Positions 25,774 to 34,823 are shown, counted from the stretch's first letter. The stretch is DNA of 64,000 nucleotides from Desulfovibrio porci (GCF_009696265.1 NZ_VUMH01000009.1:62001-126000), one strand, 5' to 3'. Program-made: numbers and translations. Notes: generated from the sequence alone by a model not told the origin.

Positions 25774-27579
25774 CTACTTGCCGCCCTTGCCGTAGCCGTG
25801 GGCCGGGCCGTCGGCGTAATTGGTCCTGTCCAGCCACTCCTGCGGATAACCCACCGGCTGGGCCATTTTCCCCGGTGCGCTCACAAAGCCCTGGGCATAT
25901 TTGGCCACAAGGTGCTCGAAAAGATTGGTCCAGTCGGCGCGTACGGCTTCGGCATGGGCGTTGAGGCGCTGGTTGCGCCGGGAGGCGGCCCGGCGCGGGT
26001 CGGCGGCGGCGAGCCCGGCCAGTTCATCTTCCAACCGGGCCTGAAGGCGGAAGCCGTCATCCTCGTTCAGGGCGGCGCGCGCCCGGATGTCCCGGATCAT
26101 ATAGGAATACTTGAGTTGGGCGTAATTGCCCACGAGGTTATAGGTCCACCAGGCGCTGTCCCGAGAGAAGGCGCGGGTATCGCCCTTTTCATAGCCCTTG
26201 GGCAACGGCCCCACGGTCAGCGGCACAAAGACGGACTCCGCCGGGCGGTCAAGGGCCAGCCACAGGGTTCCGGCCAGGGTGCCGGGAAGATGGGGCTTCC
26301 ACTGGCAGATGGTCGTATAGCCCGTATAATACATGGAAAGGGGCCGTTCCCACGCGCCCTTGAGCTGAGCCTTGGGGTCGCCCACATCGCCGTGCGGATC
26401 GTAGGGGCCGAGATAGCGTTCCGGCGAGCCGAAAGGTCCCGCGGCCACGCCTCTGGTCAGGTCGAATTCCGTGCCTTCATAGTGGTCGCGATGGATGCGC
26501 TGCAGGTCCCGAACGCTCATTTTCTGGTCCGGCTTGATGGAAAAGGGATAGGCGCGGGTGACGCCGCTTTCCACCCAGGCGGGCAGTCCGGCCGAGGGCG
26601 CGGCCAGGGACAGGGCGCGCCATACCCGGCGCAGGGAATAATAGGGGTGGCAGTACTCGCCGTGACTTACCGAGGTAAGCCAGTCCACGGGCCTGGAGGC
26701 GTTCTTGGGCGAACGCCAGCCCGCCCGGTCGAGGACGTCCATGAGGCTTTCACCCCACATCTGGTCGGGGTTGCCGGGAATGAGCTCGCGGATGCGGAAT
26801 TCGTTGGCCGCCACCCAGAAGTGTCCGTCGGGAACGCGCTGAGCCGCCCAGAGCCCGCCGCGTCCTTCCGGCGACGGGGCCATTTCCATGGCCCAGGCCT
26901 CGCTTTTGTCGGCTACGGGCAGGGTTTCGCCGGTGCCGTAATAGCCGTAAGTTTCAATGAGACGACCCATGAGAGTGATGGCTTCGCGGGCGGTGCGGCA
27001 ACGCTCCAGGGCCACACGCGCCAGTTCCGAGGAATAGAAGATGCGCTTGCCCGGCTCCGGTCCGTTGCTGATGAACGCGCCGTCGGTGCATTCGCCGAAC
27101 ATAAGGCCGTGCTCGTTCATGATGGCGTAATTGCCGTCAATGTAGGCGTAGGTATGCGCCGCCTGGGGAATATGCCCGACGGGAATGGACGGCGGATTGC
27201 CGGGATTGGCGTAGCCGGGCGCGCGCTTTCCGTCCACTAGGCGCGGGACCGTGAAAGCGTTGAATTGCGGCTGATCGCCCACGGCCACCGCGCTGGCGTA
27301 CACGGGGCGCAGGCTGCCCTTGGGCCAGTCGCGCGCGGGCACAAAGACGATGCTCTGATCGCCCAGATCGTTGTCGTCGGAATGGCTGACCAGCATACTG
27401 CCGTCGGCCGATGCGCCGGGCGTGACAATGGTGGTGGTGCAGGCCGAGTTTTTGGGCATGGGCGGCAGGCGGACGCCTTTCGCCGGGGGGCCGGCGTGCG
27501 CGACGCCCCACAGCGGGATCAGGACCAGTGCCAGCGACAGGAGCGGCGCGGCGAAACGGCGGCTGAATCGGGTTTGCAT
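25774..27579 (-). CDS. C69 family dipeptidase (secreted)
   Basis: Ntn-hydrolase dipeptidase of the C69/U34 family, 601 aa, exported by a Sec signal peptide (about 8-29, ending GVAHA). After a short pro-region the conserved Cys nucleophile is in NSACTTTIVTPGAS, followed by DGSMLVSHSDDND, the family motif. Further family segments are GNYAIMNEHGLMFGE and the RTAREAITLMGRLIETYGY region. AAGGAG precedes the ATG at 27579; a longer frame has no such site. It probably degrades small peptides in the periplasm. Confidence 0.88.
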   Translation of the reverse strand: MQTRFSRRFAAPLLSLALVLIPLWGVAHAGPPAKGVRLPPMPKNSACTTTIVTPGASADGSMLVSHSDDNDLGDQSIVFVPARDWPKGSLRPVYASAVAVGDQPQFNAFTVPRLVDGKRAPGYANPGNPPSIPVGHIPQAAHTYAYIDGNYAIMNEHGLMFGECTDGAFISNGPEPGKRIFYSSELARVALERCRTAREAITLMGRLIETYGYYGTGETLPVADKSEAWAMEMAPSPEGRGGLWAAQRVPDGHFWVAANEFRIRELIPGNPDQMWGESLMDVLDRAGWRSPKNASRPVDWLTSVSHGEYCHPYYSLRRVWRALSLAAPSAGLPAWVESGVTRAYPFSIKPDQKMSVRDLQRIHRDHYEGTEFDLTRGVAAGPFGSPERYLGPYDPHGDVGDPKAQLKGAWERPLSMYYTGYTTICQWKPHLPGTLAGTLWLALDRPAESVFVPLTVGPLPKGYEKGDTRAFSRDSAWWTYNLVGNYAQLKYSYMIRDIRARAALNEDDGFRLQARLEDELAGLAAADPRRAASRRNQRLNAHAEAVRADWTNLFEHLVAKYAQGFVSAPGKMAQPVGYPQEWLDRTNYADGPAHGYGKGGK

Positions 27580-27705
27580 GTCTGTTCTCCTTGGCAAAGC
27601 GTCAACAACTCGGGGGGAAGAGACCCGGCCCGCCATTCAGGCCTGTCCGCAAAGCTGTTTTCTTTCAGACTAGCAGGAATCGCGGCCGCTCTCAACCGAG
27701 GAGTC

Positions 27706-27752
27706 AAAAAATGCCATCAGCCGGAAACGTGTTGCGTTTCCGGCTGATGGCA
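27706..27752 (-). terminator. Terminator of dnaJ
   Basis: A perfect 18-bp stem (27712-27729 with 27735-27752), loop of 5 nt, followed on the minus strand by TTTTTT. It lies 37 nt past the dnaJ stop. Confidence 0.93.
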
Positions 27753-27789
27753 CGCCGCGCGGAAGCGGCGTCAGAGCATGGAGATGGAC

Positions 27790-28902
27790 TTAATCCAGGC
27801 CCATGGCCTTGCTGATTTTTTTGGCGGCTTTTTTGACTTTTTCCAGGGGGGTCTGCTCCCCGGCTTTTTCAAATTCGCGCAGCAGTTCTTCCTGTTTGGC
27901 GGAAAGGCGGGTGGGGGTGAGCACCTTGATCTCCACCAGCAGATCGCCGCGCTGCTTGCGGCCGGGGTAGGGCAGGCCCTCGCCGGACAGGCGCAGCAGG
28001 GCGCCGCTCTGCACGCCTCTGGGAATTTCCAGGGGCAGGTCGCCGTCAATGCCCGGCACTTCCACCTTGTGCCCCAGAGCGGCCTGCACGAAGCTGATTT
28101 CCTGGCTGTAGATCAGGTCCTGGCCCTGGCGCTGCCAGCGTTTGTCCTGCTCCACGGTGAGCACCACATACAGGTCGCCGGGAGGGCCGCCGTGCACGCC
28201 GGCTTCGCCTTCACCGCGCACGCGCAGCCGGGTGCCGGTATCCACGCCCGCGGGCACGCGCACCACCAGTTCCCGCGTGTCGGTGACAATGCCCTCGCCC
28301 CTGCACTTGGCGCAGGGTTTGGTGATCATCTGGCCCGTGCCCTGGCAGACGGGGCAGGGCATGGCGATCTGGAAAAAGCCCTGGGAGCGGCGCACCTGGC
28401 CCGTGCCGTTGCACTGGCGGCAGGTTTCCACCTTGCTGCCGGGCGCGGCCCCGCTGCCCTTGCAGTCCGGACAGGTGACGTGCTTGGGCAGGGACAGGGT
28501 AATTTCATCGCCCTTGGCCGCCTGCGCGAAACTGACGGTCAGATTGTAGCGCAGGTCCGCTCCGGCCATGGCGCGCGGACCGCGCGAGGCCGAGGAAAAG
28601 CCGAAGAGATCCCCGAAAATGTCGCTGAAATGGGCGAAAATGTCCTCGGCGCTGCCGAAGCCCCCGCCGCCGTTGCCCTGCACGCCCGCATGGCCGAAGC
28701 GGTCGTAGCGGGCCCGTTTATCCGGATCACGCAGCACGTCGTAGGCCTCGGCGGCTTCCTTGAAGCGCTGCTCAGCCTCGGCGTCGCCGGGGTTGTGGTC
28801 CGGATGAAACTTCATGGCCATTTTCCGGTAGGCACGCTTGATTTCGTCCTCTCCGGCGGTACGGCTGACGCTCAAAACTTCGTAATAGTCGCGCTGCATC
28901 AT
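27790..28902 (-). CDS. dnaJ: Chaperone protein DnaJ
   Basis: Hsp40 co-chaperone of DnaK. The 370-aa protein has all four parts: J domain (about 5-70) with the HPD tripeptide in KFHPDHNPG, a Gly/Phe-rich region (about 80-125), four zinc-binding CxxCxGxG motifs (about 146-208: CPDCKGSG, CRQCNGTG, CPVCQGTG, CAKCRGEG) and the C-terminal substrate-binding domain. Two ATG codons stand side by side at 28902 and 28899. The gene is separate from dnaK, which is 14 kb away in the window. Confidence 0.96.
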   Translation of the reverse strand: MMQRDYYEVLSVSRTAGEDEIKRAYRKMAMKFHPDHNPGDAEAEQRFKEAAEAYDVLRDPDKRARYDRFGHAGVQGNGGGGFGSAEDIFAHFSDIFGDLFGFSSASRGPRAMAGADLRYNLTVSFAQAAKGDEITLSLPKHVTCPDCKGSGAAPGSKVETCRQCNGTGQVRRSQGFFQIAMPCPVCQGTGQMITKPCAKCRGEGIVTDTRELVVRVPAGVDTGTRLRVRGEGEAGVHGGPPGDLYVVLTVEQDKRWQRQGQDLIYSQEISFVQAALGHKVEVPGIDGDLPLEIPRGVQSGALLRLSGEGLPYPGRKQRGDLLVEIKVLTPTRLSAKQEELLREFEKAGEQTPLEKVKKAAKKISKAMGLD

Positions 28903-29014
28903 AATTTTCGGTGCTGTTGCGTGTGTATCGGGATGGCGAGACGGCCCGTGCTGACGCCTGTCCCCCGGTCCGCGTCACGGGCCGGGGGACAGGGGGACTC
29001 GCGGAACAGTTCCG

Positions 29015-29254
29015 CTAGCCCTCGTTATTGGGCGCTTCCTGCCCTTCGGGCAGAGGGTTGTACAGGCTCTTGTCGTCCGGCATGACCTTGCCGGCGGCGA
29101 TTTCACGCAGGGCGGTGACGACTTCCTTGTTGCGCGTTTCCACCAGGGCTTCATACCCTTCGCGATACTGATGCACGCGCTTGATGGCCATCTGCACCAG
29201 CAGAAAACGGTTGTCCACGCGTTCCTGACAATCTTCCACAGTAATACGGGCCAT
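29015..29254 (-). CDS. rpoZ: RNA polymerase omega subunit
   Basis: 79-aa omega subunit that helps assembly of RNA polymerase. It starts [20 protein letters not shown], the standard opening, and has [20 protein letters not shown] followed by [21 protein letters not shown] ribosome-binding site precedes the ATG. A strong sigma-70 promoter lies 144 nt upstream. dnaJ follows about 110 nt downstream and may be read through. Confidence 0.96.
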   Translation of the reverse strand: MARITVEDCQERVDNRFLLVQMAIKRVHQYREGYEALVETRNKEVVTALREIAAGKVMPDDKSLYNPLPEGQEAPNNEG

Positions 29255-29607
29255 GCTGCCTCCGTGTCCGGCCGGCCTTGACGTGCCGACCTCCGTTCCG
29301 GGAAATCCGGTTGAAAAATAATACCGCCCGGCCTGTTGTAAAGAGGGCGGGCGTGCGGATGCGCCTGAATACAGAACTTTGCCTGCTGAAATAAGATATG
29401 ATAGAGGGAGGGGCGAAATCTGTCAAGAACCATTCGCCGTCGGCCTGTCCGGCGCGCTCCGGGAGGGATCATGCCTGCCCTTTGTCTGTTTGTTGCCGTC
29501 CGCAGCCCGGCGGCCGCCGCGTGCGCGGCCCGGCCCGCCGGAGGCGCGGAAAAAAACCGGGTCCCGCAAAAGGCTTGCACGTTGCCCGGCCTGCCGGAGC
29601 GACGCGC
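29255..29607. other. Intergenic region between divergent rpoZ and the TtcA-like gene
   Basis: About 350 nt with no gene that I can support. It contains the rpoZ promoter (29398-29426). Small open frames on both strands have no ribosome-binding site or family resemblance. Confidence 0.6.
29398..29426 (-). promoter_or_regulatory. Sigma-70 promoter of rpoZ
   Basis: On the minus strand: TTGACA (29426-29421), a 17-nt spacer and TATCAT (29403-29398). This is a perfect -35 with optimal spacing and 5 of 6 positions at -10. It predicts a leader of about 135 nt. Confidence 0.8.
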
Positions 29608-30432
29608 ATGAGCCGGGAAAAGCGTTCTTTCGCCCAGGAGGTCTGCGTCAAAAGCGCGGGCAAGGCCATGCAGAAAACCGGCATGCTCTGGCCCGGCTGC
29701 CGTGTGGGCGTGGCCGTGTCCGGCGGGGTGGACAGTTTCGTGCTGCTCAAGAGCCTGAAAATCCGCCAGGGCATCGTGCCCTTCCGCTTCGAGCTCATGG
29801 CCCTGCATCTCAACCCCGGTTTTGACCCGCGCAGTCACGCGGCCCTTCTGCCCTGGCTGGCCCGAGAGGGCATTGCCGCCCACCTGGAAGTGACCGAGTT
29901 TGGGCCACGGGCTCATTCGGAGGAAAACCTGCGCCGCTCGGCCTGCTTCCGTTGCGCCTGGCTGCGGCGCAAGCGTCTGTTCGAGCTCTGCGCGCGCTAT
30001 GGCCTGACCCATCTGGCGCTGGGCCACAACGCCGAGGATCTGGTGGAGACGTTTTTCATGAATCTCTGCCGCAACGGCAGGGTGGACGGCATGAGCATGT
30101 GCGAACCCTTTTTCAACGGCGGGCTGCGCCTGATCCGGCCTTTGCTGCTGGTGGAAAAGAAATACATCCTCAAGGCCGCCAAGCAGTGGGATCTGCCGGT
30201 CTGGGCCAATGCCTGCCCTTCAGCCGGGCACACCGCGCGCAGCGCCATGGCCGAAACCCTGTCCGGCTTCTACGGCCTGACCAGGGTCGCCCGACGCTGC
30301 ATTTTCAACGGCCTGACCCGCTGGCAGCTGGACAAAAACAGCCTGCCGGAGAATGGGAGAGACGACGCCCCGCAAGACGACGCGCCACATTGCGGCGATA
30401 AGCGTAAAGACGCGCGTGGCGGCAGGCTCTAG
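29608..30432 (+). CDS. TtcA-like PP-loop ATPase (tRNA 2-thiocytidine family)
   Basis: A 274-aa cytoplasmic protein with the PP-loop SGGVDS (about residues 40-45) of ATP-pyrophosphatases that activate tRNA bases for thiolation. The first TtcA cysteine pair is present (ACFRCAWLRRKRLFELC), followed by HLALGHNAEDLVETFFMNLC, typical of the family. TtcA has a second CxxC; here the matching segment reads NACPSAGHTARS with a single Cys, so [4Fe-4S] binding or substrate may differ. The start ATG at 29608 is chosen because the frame before it has no coding character. The C-terminal 30 residues are polar and variable. Confidence 0.82.
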   Translation: MSREKRSFAQEVCVKSAGKAMQKTGMLWPGCRVGVAVSGGVDSFVLLKSLKIRQGIVPFRFELMALHLNPGFDPRSHAALLPWLAREGIAAHLEVTEFGPRAHSEENLRRSACFRCAWLRRKRLFELCARYGLTHLALGHNAEDLVETFFMNLCRNGRVDGMSMCEPFFNGGLRLIRPLLLVEKKYILKAAKQWDLPVWANACPSAGHTARSAMAETLSGFYGLTRVARRCIFNGLTRWQLDKNSLPENGRDDAPQDDAPHCGDKRKDARGGRL

Positions 30433-30899
30433 TCGGAATACATGTATTTCAACAGCGTCTTGTTGAAGAAACTGAACATGCCGTCGGCCATTTTGGTGAT
30501 GGCCCCGTTGCGTTGCTCTAGATAATAGACGGACGGATCATCGGGCAGCATAAGCAGGCGGTCGCCGGGATTGTGGAGATAAAATTCGCCGATGATCAGC
30601 GCGTCGGAACCGGGCATGACAATGGGGCCGAACTCGGCGGCCTTCACGGACAGACCCGCCATGGAAATGGCGGCGCAATGGGTCAGCAATTCTTTGAGTT
30701 CTTTGGAAAAGCTGAAGTCCAGCTTTGTTTCCAGGGCCGCCACAGCCTCCGGACTGAGGCCCGGCGCGACCTTCAGGTCTTCAAATTCGCTCACGGCAGC
30801 GTAAAATTCGGGCAGAAGATCCCGCAGAGCCCGCCGCGCCGGATCCCCGGGGACGGGGGACGTGGAGGGAACGGAAATCGTGGGAGTGTTTTCCGGCAT
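30429..30899 (-). CDS. SMI1/KNR4 (SUKH)-like protein
   Basis: A 156-aa cytoplasmic protein. Residues 1-20 are Pro/Ser-rich; the rest reads like a SUKH domain: an early helix AVAALETKLDFSFSKELKELL, then a mid-domain IIGEFYLHNPG and VYYLEQRNGAITKMADGMF with a C-terminal helix FFNKTLLKYMYSD. SUKH domains are often immunity proteins or general adaptors; no toxin gene is near, so a housekeeping role is as likely. AAGGAG precedes the ATG and a good promoter lies upstream. Its stop overlaps the convergent TtcA-like gene by a few bases. The family call is tentative. Confidence 0.6.
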   Translation of the reverse strand: MPENTPTISVPSTSPVPGDPARRALRDLLPEFYAAVSEFEDLKVAPGLSPEAVAALETKLDFSFSKELKELLTHCAAISMAGLSVKAAEFGPIVMPGSDALIIGEFYLHNPGDRLLMLPDDPSVYYLEQRNGAITKMADGMFSFFNKTLLKYMYSD

Positions 30900-30953
30900 G
30901 GCTGTTTCTCCTTGCTGCGGGCGCGGCCCGATGCGGACCAGCGGATGTGGCGA

Positions 30954-30982
30954 ACTATACACGTCCCTTGCCGGATTGTCAG
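30954..30982 (-). promoter_or_regulatory. Sigma-70 promoter of the SUKH-like gene
   Basis: On the minus strand: CTGACA (30982-30977), 17-nt spacer, TATAGT (30959-30954); five of six positions match in each box. Confidence 0.65.
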
Positions 30983-31080
30983 CAGGCAGGTTGCCGAGGC
31001 CCGGACCGGAACACCGAATATGCTCCGGCATCAAGATCCGGGCCCGGACAAAGCCCGTGCCGGTCCCGCTCCGCCGCGCA

Positions 31081-31109
31081 TTGACAGAGGACGGAGCGCA
31101 ACCTAGACT
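31081..31109 (+). promoter_or_regulatory. Sigma-70 promoter of the M23 peptidase gene, leaderless arrangement
   Basis: TTGACA (31081-31086), a 17-nt spacer and TAGACT (31104-31109). The ATG at 31119 is only 9 nt behind the -10 box and has no ribosome-binding site, as expected for a leaderless transcript. Confidence 0.6.
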
Positions 31110-31118
31110 ATCCGCTCC

Positions 31119-32012
31119 ATGCTGCTCGGCAAATACCATATCGTCATTTTCAAGGAAGGACGCAGCGGCAGCCGCAACCTGCGGATGCGCGGCTGGTTCG
31201 GCTTTACGGCCTGCCTGCTGGTCCTGGCCCTGATCGCCTGCAACGTCTGGCTCTGGCGGGCCTGGCTTCAGGCGCGCCATCTGGATGAGAATCTCGACAA
31301 CGCCCAGCGGGTCATTGAGGAGCAGCGCCGCCAGATCGTCAACCTCGCCGGACGGATCACCTCCGTCAGCCAGGACTTGCAGCGCGTGCAGCGCTTTGAT
31401 TCCAAACTGCGGATGATGATGAACATGGAAAAAGACCCCGCTGAAGTGGGCGGCTCGCCCGGCGACTTTTCGCGCGCCTATCTGCCCCTGCACCGGCAGG
31501 AACTGGCCGCGCGCAAGATGCAGGATTTTCTCTCCCGTCTTTCCGAATCCGTGCGCCTGGAGGAAGTGCGCCAGCAGGATCTTTTGCGCGCCCTGCGCGA
31601 AAACCGCGACGCCCTGGCCTCCATGCCGTCCATCTGGCCGGTGGTGGGCTTTGTGTCCTCCAGTTTCGGCGGGCGCTCCTCGCCCTTCGGCGGCGGAAGC
31701 GGCCAGTTCCACAAGGGGCTGGACATCAGCAACCGCATGGGCACGCCCATTCTGGCCCCGGCCCAGGGCGCGGTGACGATGGCCGCGCGCGACGGCGCTT
31801 ACGGCAACAGCGTGGAAATCAACCACGGCGGCGGCATAGTCACCAAATATGGCCATATGCAGCGCTGGGTGGTGCAGCCCGGTCAATGGGTCAAGCGCGG
31901 CGAAATCATCGGCTATATCGGCATGACGGGCCGCACCACCGGTCCGCACCTGCATTACGAGGTGCGGCTCAACGGCGTGCCGGTGAATCCCATGCGCTAC
32001 ATCCTGGAGTGA
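31119..32012 (+). CDS. M23 family metallopeptidase (membrane-anchored)
   Basis: A 297-aa protein with an N-terminal membrane helix (about 27-46), a periplasmic coiled-coil (about 47-90, NLDNAQRVIEEQRRQIVNL) and a C-terminal lysostaphin-type M23 domain (about 180-295). Zinc ligands are visible in FHKGLDISN (His and Asp) and HLHYEVR (second His of the HxH). Such proteins cut peptidoglycan cross-links or, when partly degenerate, activate amidases. The catalytic residues are present. It is transcribed alone from its own promoter. Confidence 0.9.
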   Translation: MLLGKYHIVIFKEGRSGSRNLRMRGWFGFTACLLVLALIACNVWLWRAWLQARHLDENLDNAQRVIEEQRRQIVNLAGRITSVSQDLQRVQRFDSKLRMMMNMEKDPAEVGGSPGDFSRAYLPLHRQELAARKMQDFLSRLSESVRLEEVRQQDLLRALRENRDALASMPSIWPVVGFVSSSFGGRSSPFGGGSGQFHKGLDISNRMGTPILAPAQGAVTMAARDGAYGNSVEINHGGGIVTKYGHMQRWVVQPGQWVKRGEIIGYIGMTGRTTGPHLHYEVRLNGVPVNPMRYILE

Positions 32013-32109
32013 GCGCGCCCGCGCATTCCTCCTCCGTTTTATTTCATTTTCGCATATAGGCTTTTGACTGTTGCGAAACAGGCCCGCCCTGGCGTATACG
32101 GAAGATAAA

Positions 32110-32127
32110 CCGGCTTTGAAAAGCCGG
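32110..32127 (+). terminator. Hairpin after the M23 gene
   Basis: CCGGCTTT/AAAGCCGG with a 2-nt loop, 98 nt after the M23 stop and before the symporter gene. There is no real T-run, so it may be a weak terminator or a leader hairpin. Confidence 0.35.
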
Positions 32128-32184
32128 ACCTTTCTGCGCATATTGTCAGACGCCCTGTCATTCTAAACTTCGCGGAGGATCAGG

Positions 32185-33390
32185 ATGGCCAAGATCGGTG
32201 ATATTTCGCTTATTCTCAAGCTGCTGGCCGGGCTTGTGCTCGGCGCGCTGCTGGGCTTTGTGGCCAATGAGGCCGTCATGGACGTGGTGGTTTCTCTGCG
32301 GCACATTTTCGGCCAGATCATTTTCTTCCTGGTGCCGCTGGTCATTGTGGGCTTCATCACCCCGGCCATCGTGCGGCTGGGGCAGAACGCCAGCAAAATC
32401 CTGATGGTGGCCGTGTGCCTGGCCTATGCCTCCTCGCTGGGCGCGGCCCTGTTTTCCATGACCTCGGGCTACCTGATCATTCCGCATCTTTCCATCGCCA
32501 CGGAGACGGAAACCCTGCGCAAGCTGCCGGAAATGGTCTTCCGCCTGGACATCCCGCCCCTGTTCAGCGTCATGAGCGCCCTGGTCACGGCCCTGTTTTT
32601 CGGCGTGGCCATCGCCTGGACCAAGTCCGAAACCCTGAGCAAGGTTTTCGCCGAACTGGAACGGGTCATGACCTGGTTGGTGACGCGGGTAATGATTCCC
32701 ATCCTGCCCTTTTTCGTGGGCCTCTCCTTCATGGGCCTGGCCTATGAAGGTTCGCTGACCAGGCATCTGCCCATTTTCGTGACCATGGTGGTCCTGGTGA
32801 TCTTCGGCCACTTCATCTGGCTGGCCGTACTCTACGGCATCGGCGGGGCCTTGTCGGGCCGCAATCCCTCCCAGGTTTTCCGCTACTATATGCCCGCCTA
32901 CCTTACCGCCGTGGGCACCATGTCCAGCGCCGCGACGCTGCCCGTGGCCCTGGAGTGCGCGCGCCGCTCGCCGGTGCTCAGCCGGACCATGGTGGAATTC
33001 ATGGTGCCGCTGGGGGCCACGGTGCATCTCTGCGGTTCGGTGCTCACGGAAACCTTTTTTGTCATGACCATCAGCCTGATCCTTTACGGCGCGCTGCCCT
33101 CGCTGGGCACCATGGTGCTTTTCTGCGTGCTGCTGGGGATTTTCGCCGTGGGCGCGCCCGGCGTGCCCGGCGGCACGGTGGTGGCCTCGCTGGGCATCGT
33201 GACCGGCGTGCTGGGCTTTGACCAGACCGGCGTGGCCCTGCTTATCGCCATCTTCGCCCTGCAGGACAGCTTCGGCACAGCCTGCAACGTCACCGGCGAC
33301 GGCGCCCTGACCCTCATGCTGGAGGGCATCTTCAACCGTCACGGCGAACTGGGGGCCATGCAGCACTCGGGGAGCACGGAGAACGCATGA
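32185..33390 (+). CDS. Dicarboxylate/amino acid:cation symporter (DAACS family)
   Basis: A 401-aa inner-membrane protein with about 8 membrane helices and the re-entrant loop segments typical of GltP/GltT-like Na+ or H+ symporters: TAVGTMSSAATLPVALECAR (a serine-rich hairpin), then FMVPLGATVHLCGSVL and the GVPGGTVVASLG segment. A GGAGGATCAGG site precedes the ATG. The stop overlaps the start of the cysteine desulfidase gene by 4 nt (ATGA), so substrate is probably an amino acid handled by that enzyme, such as cysteine or serine (inference). Confidence 0.92.
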   Translation: MAKIGDISLILKLLAGLVLGALLGFVANEAVMDVVVSLRHIFGQIIFFLVPLVIVGFITPAIVRLGQNASKILMVAVCLAYASSLGAALFSMTSGYLIIPHLSIATETETLRKLPEMVFRLDIPPLFSVMSALVTALFFGVAIAWTKSETLSKVFAELERVMTWLVTRVMIPILPFFVGLSFMGLAYEGSLTRHLPIFVTMVVLVIFGHFIWLAVLYGIGGALSGRNPSQVFRYYMPAYLTAVGTMSSAATLPVALECARRSPVLSRTMVEFMVPLGATVHLCGSVLTETFFVMTISLILYGALPSLGTMVLFCVLLGIFAVGAPGVPGGTVVASLGIVTGVLGFDQTGVALLIAIFALQDSFGTACNVTGDGALTLMLEGIFNRHGELGAMQHSGSTENA

Positions 33391-34673
33391 GCGCATCCCA
33401 GCAAGCCTTTCTTGATCTGATCCACCAGGAAGTGGTGCCCGCCCTGGGCTGCACCGAACCCATCGCCGTGGCCCTCACGGCGGCCAAGGCCGCCGAAACG
33501 CTGGGGGCCGCGCCCGAAAGCCTGTGCGTGGAGGTCAGCGCCAACCTGCTCAAGAACGGCATGGGCGTGATGGTGCCCGGCACTGGTGAAATGGGGCTGA
33601 ACATCGCGGCGGCGTCCGGCGCGCTGGGCGGCAAAAGCGCGTTGGGCCTGGAATGCCTGCGCGATCTGACGCCCGGCCAGGTGGACGCCGCCAGGGCCAT
33701 GATCAAGGCCGGTCAGGTGGAACTGAAACTGCCGGACAACGACCTGCTGCTGTATTGCGCGGTCACCGCCGCTGCCGCCGGGCATACGGCCAGGGCCGAA
33801 TTGCGGGACAGCCACGCCAACATCACCCGGGTCTGGCGCGACGGCGCGCTGATTTTTGAAAAAGAGGACGCCGCCGGGACGGAGAACCGGACCGACGGCG
33901 CGGACAGCTGGCCTCTGACCCTGGCCGGTATTTACGACTTTGCCACCACGGCCCCGCTGGAGGACATCGCCTTCATTCTGGAGGCCGCGCGCATGAACCG
34001 CCGGGTGGCCGAGGAAGGCCTGAGCCGCCAGTATGGTCTGGCCGTGGGCAAGAGTATGGACGCCCAGGTGCGGCGGCGCATCCTGGCCGACGACATGCCC
34101 ACCTTCGCGGTCAAGCTCACGGCGGCGGCGGCCGACGCGCGCATGGCCGGGGTGATGATGCCGGTCATGAGCAATTCCGGCAGCGGCAACCAGGGCATCA
34201 CCTGCACCATGCCGGTGGTGGCCTGCGCCATCCGCCAGGAAAAGAGCGACGAGGAACTGGCCCGCGCCCTGATTATGAGCCATCTGACCTCCATCCACAT
34301 CAAGCACCACCTCGGACGGCTTTCGGCCCACTGCGGCGCCATGGTGGCGGGCACGGCCGCAGCCTGCGGCATCGCCCTGCTGCTGGGCGGCGGGCTGAAG
34401 GAAATGGAAATGACCGTGCGCAACATGGTGGGCAACATTGCGGGCATGATCTGCGACGGGGCCAAAAGCTCCTGCGCGCTCAAGGTGGCCTCGGCCGTGG
34501 GCGCGGGCATCCAGGCCGTGATGCTGGCCCTGGAAGGTTCCGCTGTGCCCGGCAACGAAGGCATTGTGGATGCGGACATTGAAACCTGCATCGCCAACTT
34601 GGGCCGCCTTGGCTCCACGGGCATGCGCGAGACGGACAAGGTGATTCTGGATATTATGCTGCACAAGAAATAG
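33387..34673 (+). CDS. L-cysteine desulfidase / UPF0597 family protein
   Basis: A 428-aa iron-sulfur lyase-like protein of the UPF0597 (CyuA/YhaM) family related to the alpha chain of Fe-S L-serine dehydratases. Such enzymes break L-cysteine into H2S, ammonia and pyruvate. Visible family motifs are ALGCTEPIAVAL near the N-terminus, MSNSGSGNQGITCTMPVV and, further on, MICDGAKSSCALKV, which contain the conserved cysteines. It overlaps the symporter gene by 4 nt, which suggests uptake and breakdown of one amino acid. A strong terminator follows. Confidence 0.9.
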   Translation: MSASQQAFLDLIHQEVVPALGCTEPIAVALTAAKAAETLGAAPESLCVEVSANLLKNGMGVMVPGTGEMGLNIAAASGALGGKSALGLECLRDLTPGQVDAARAMIKAGQVELKLPDNDLLLYCAVTAAAAGHTARAELRDSHANITRVWRDGALIFEKEDAAGTENRTDGADSWPLTLAGIYDFATTAPLEDIAFILEAARMNRRVAEEGLSRQYGLAVGKSMDAQVRRRILADDMPTFAVKLTAAAADARMAGVMMPVMSNSGSGNQGITCTMPVVACAIRQEKSDEELARALIMSHLTSIHIKHHLGRLSAHCGAMVAGTAAACGIALLLGGGLKEMEMTVRNMVGNIAGMICDGAKSSCALKVASAVGAGIQAVMLALEGSAVPGNEGIVDADIETCIANLGRLGSTGMRETDKVILDIMLHKK

Positions 34674-34703
34674 CGTCCGTCGTCGACGGAGCGCGTGTCA
34701 TTG

Positions 34704-34750
34704 AAACAGCCGTCCCCTTGACCACAGAGTCAAAGGGACGGCTGTTTTGT
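34704..34750 (+). terminator. Terminator after the cysteine desulfidase gene
   Basis: A 19-bp stem with one mismatch (34704-34722 with 34729-34747), 6-nt loop, ending in TTTTGT on the plus strand. Confidence 0.85.
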
Positions 34751-34823
34751 AGCGGCGAAGGCCGTGAGTGTCGCGCTTTTCCCGCGTCCGCCGGAGCCGA
34801 TGCCGTCTCGGCATGGGGTCGTT

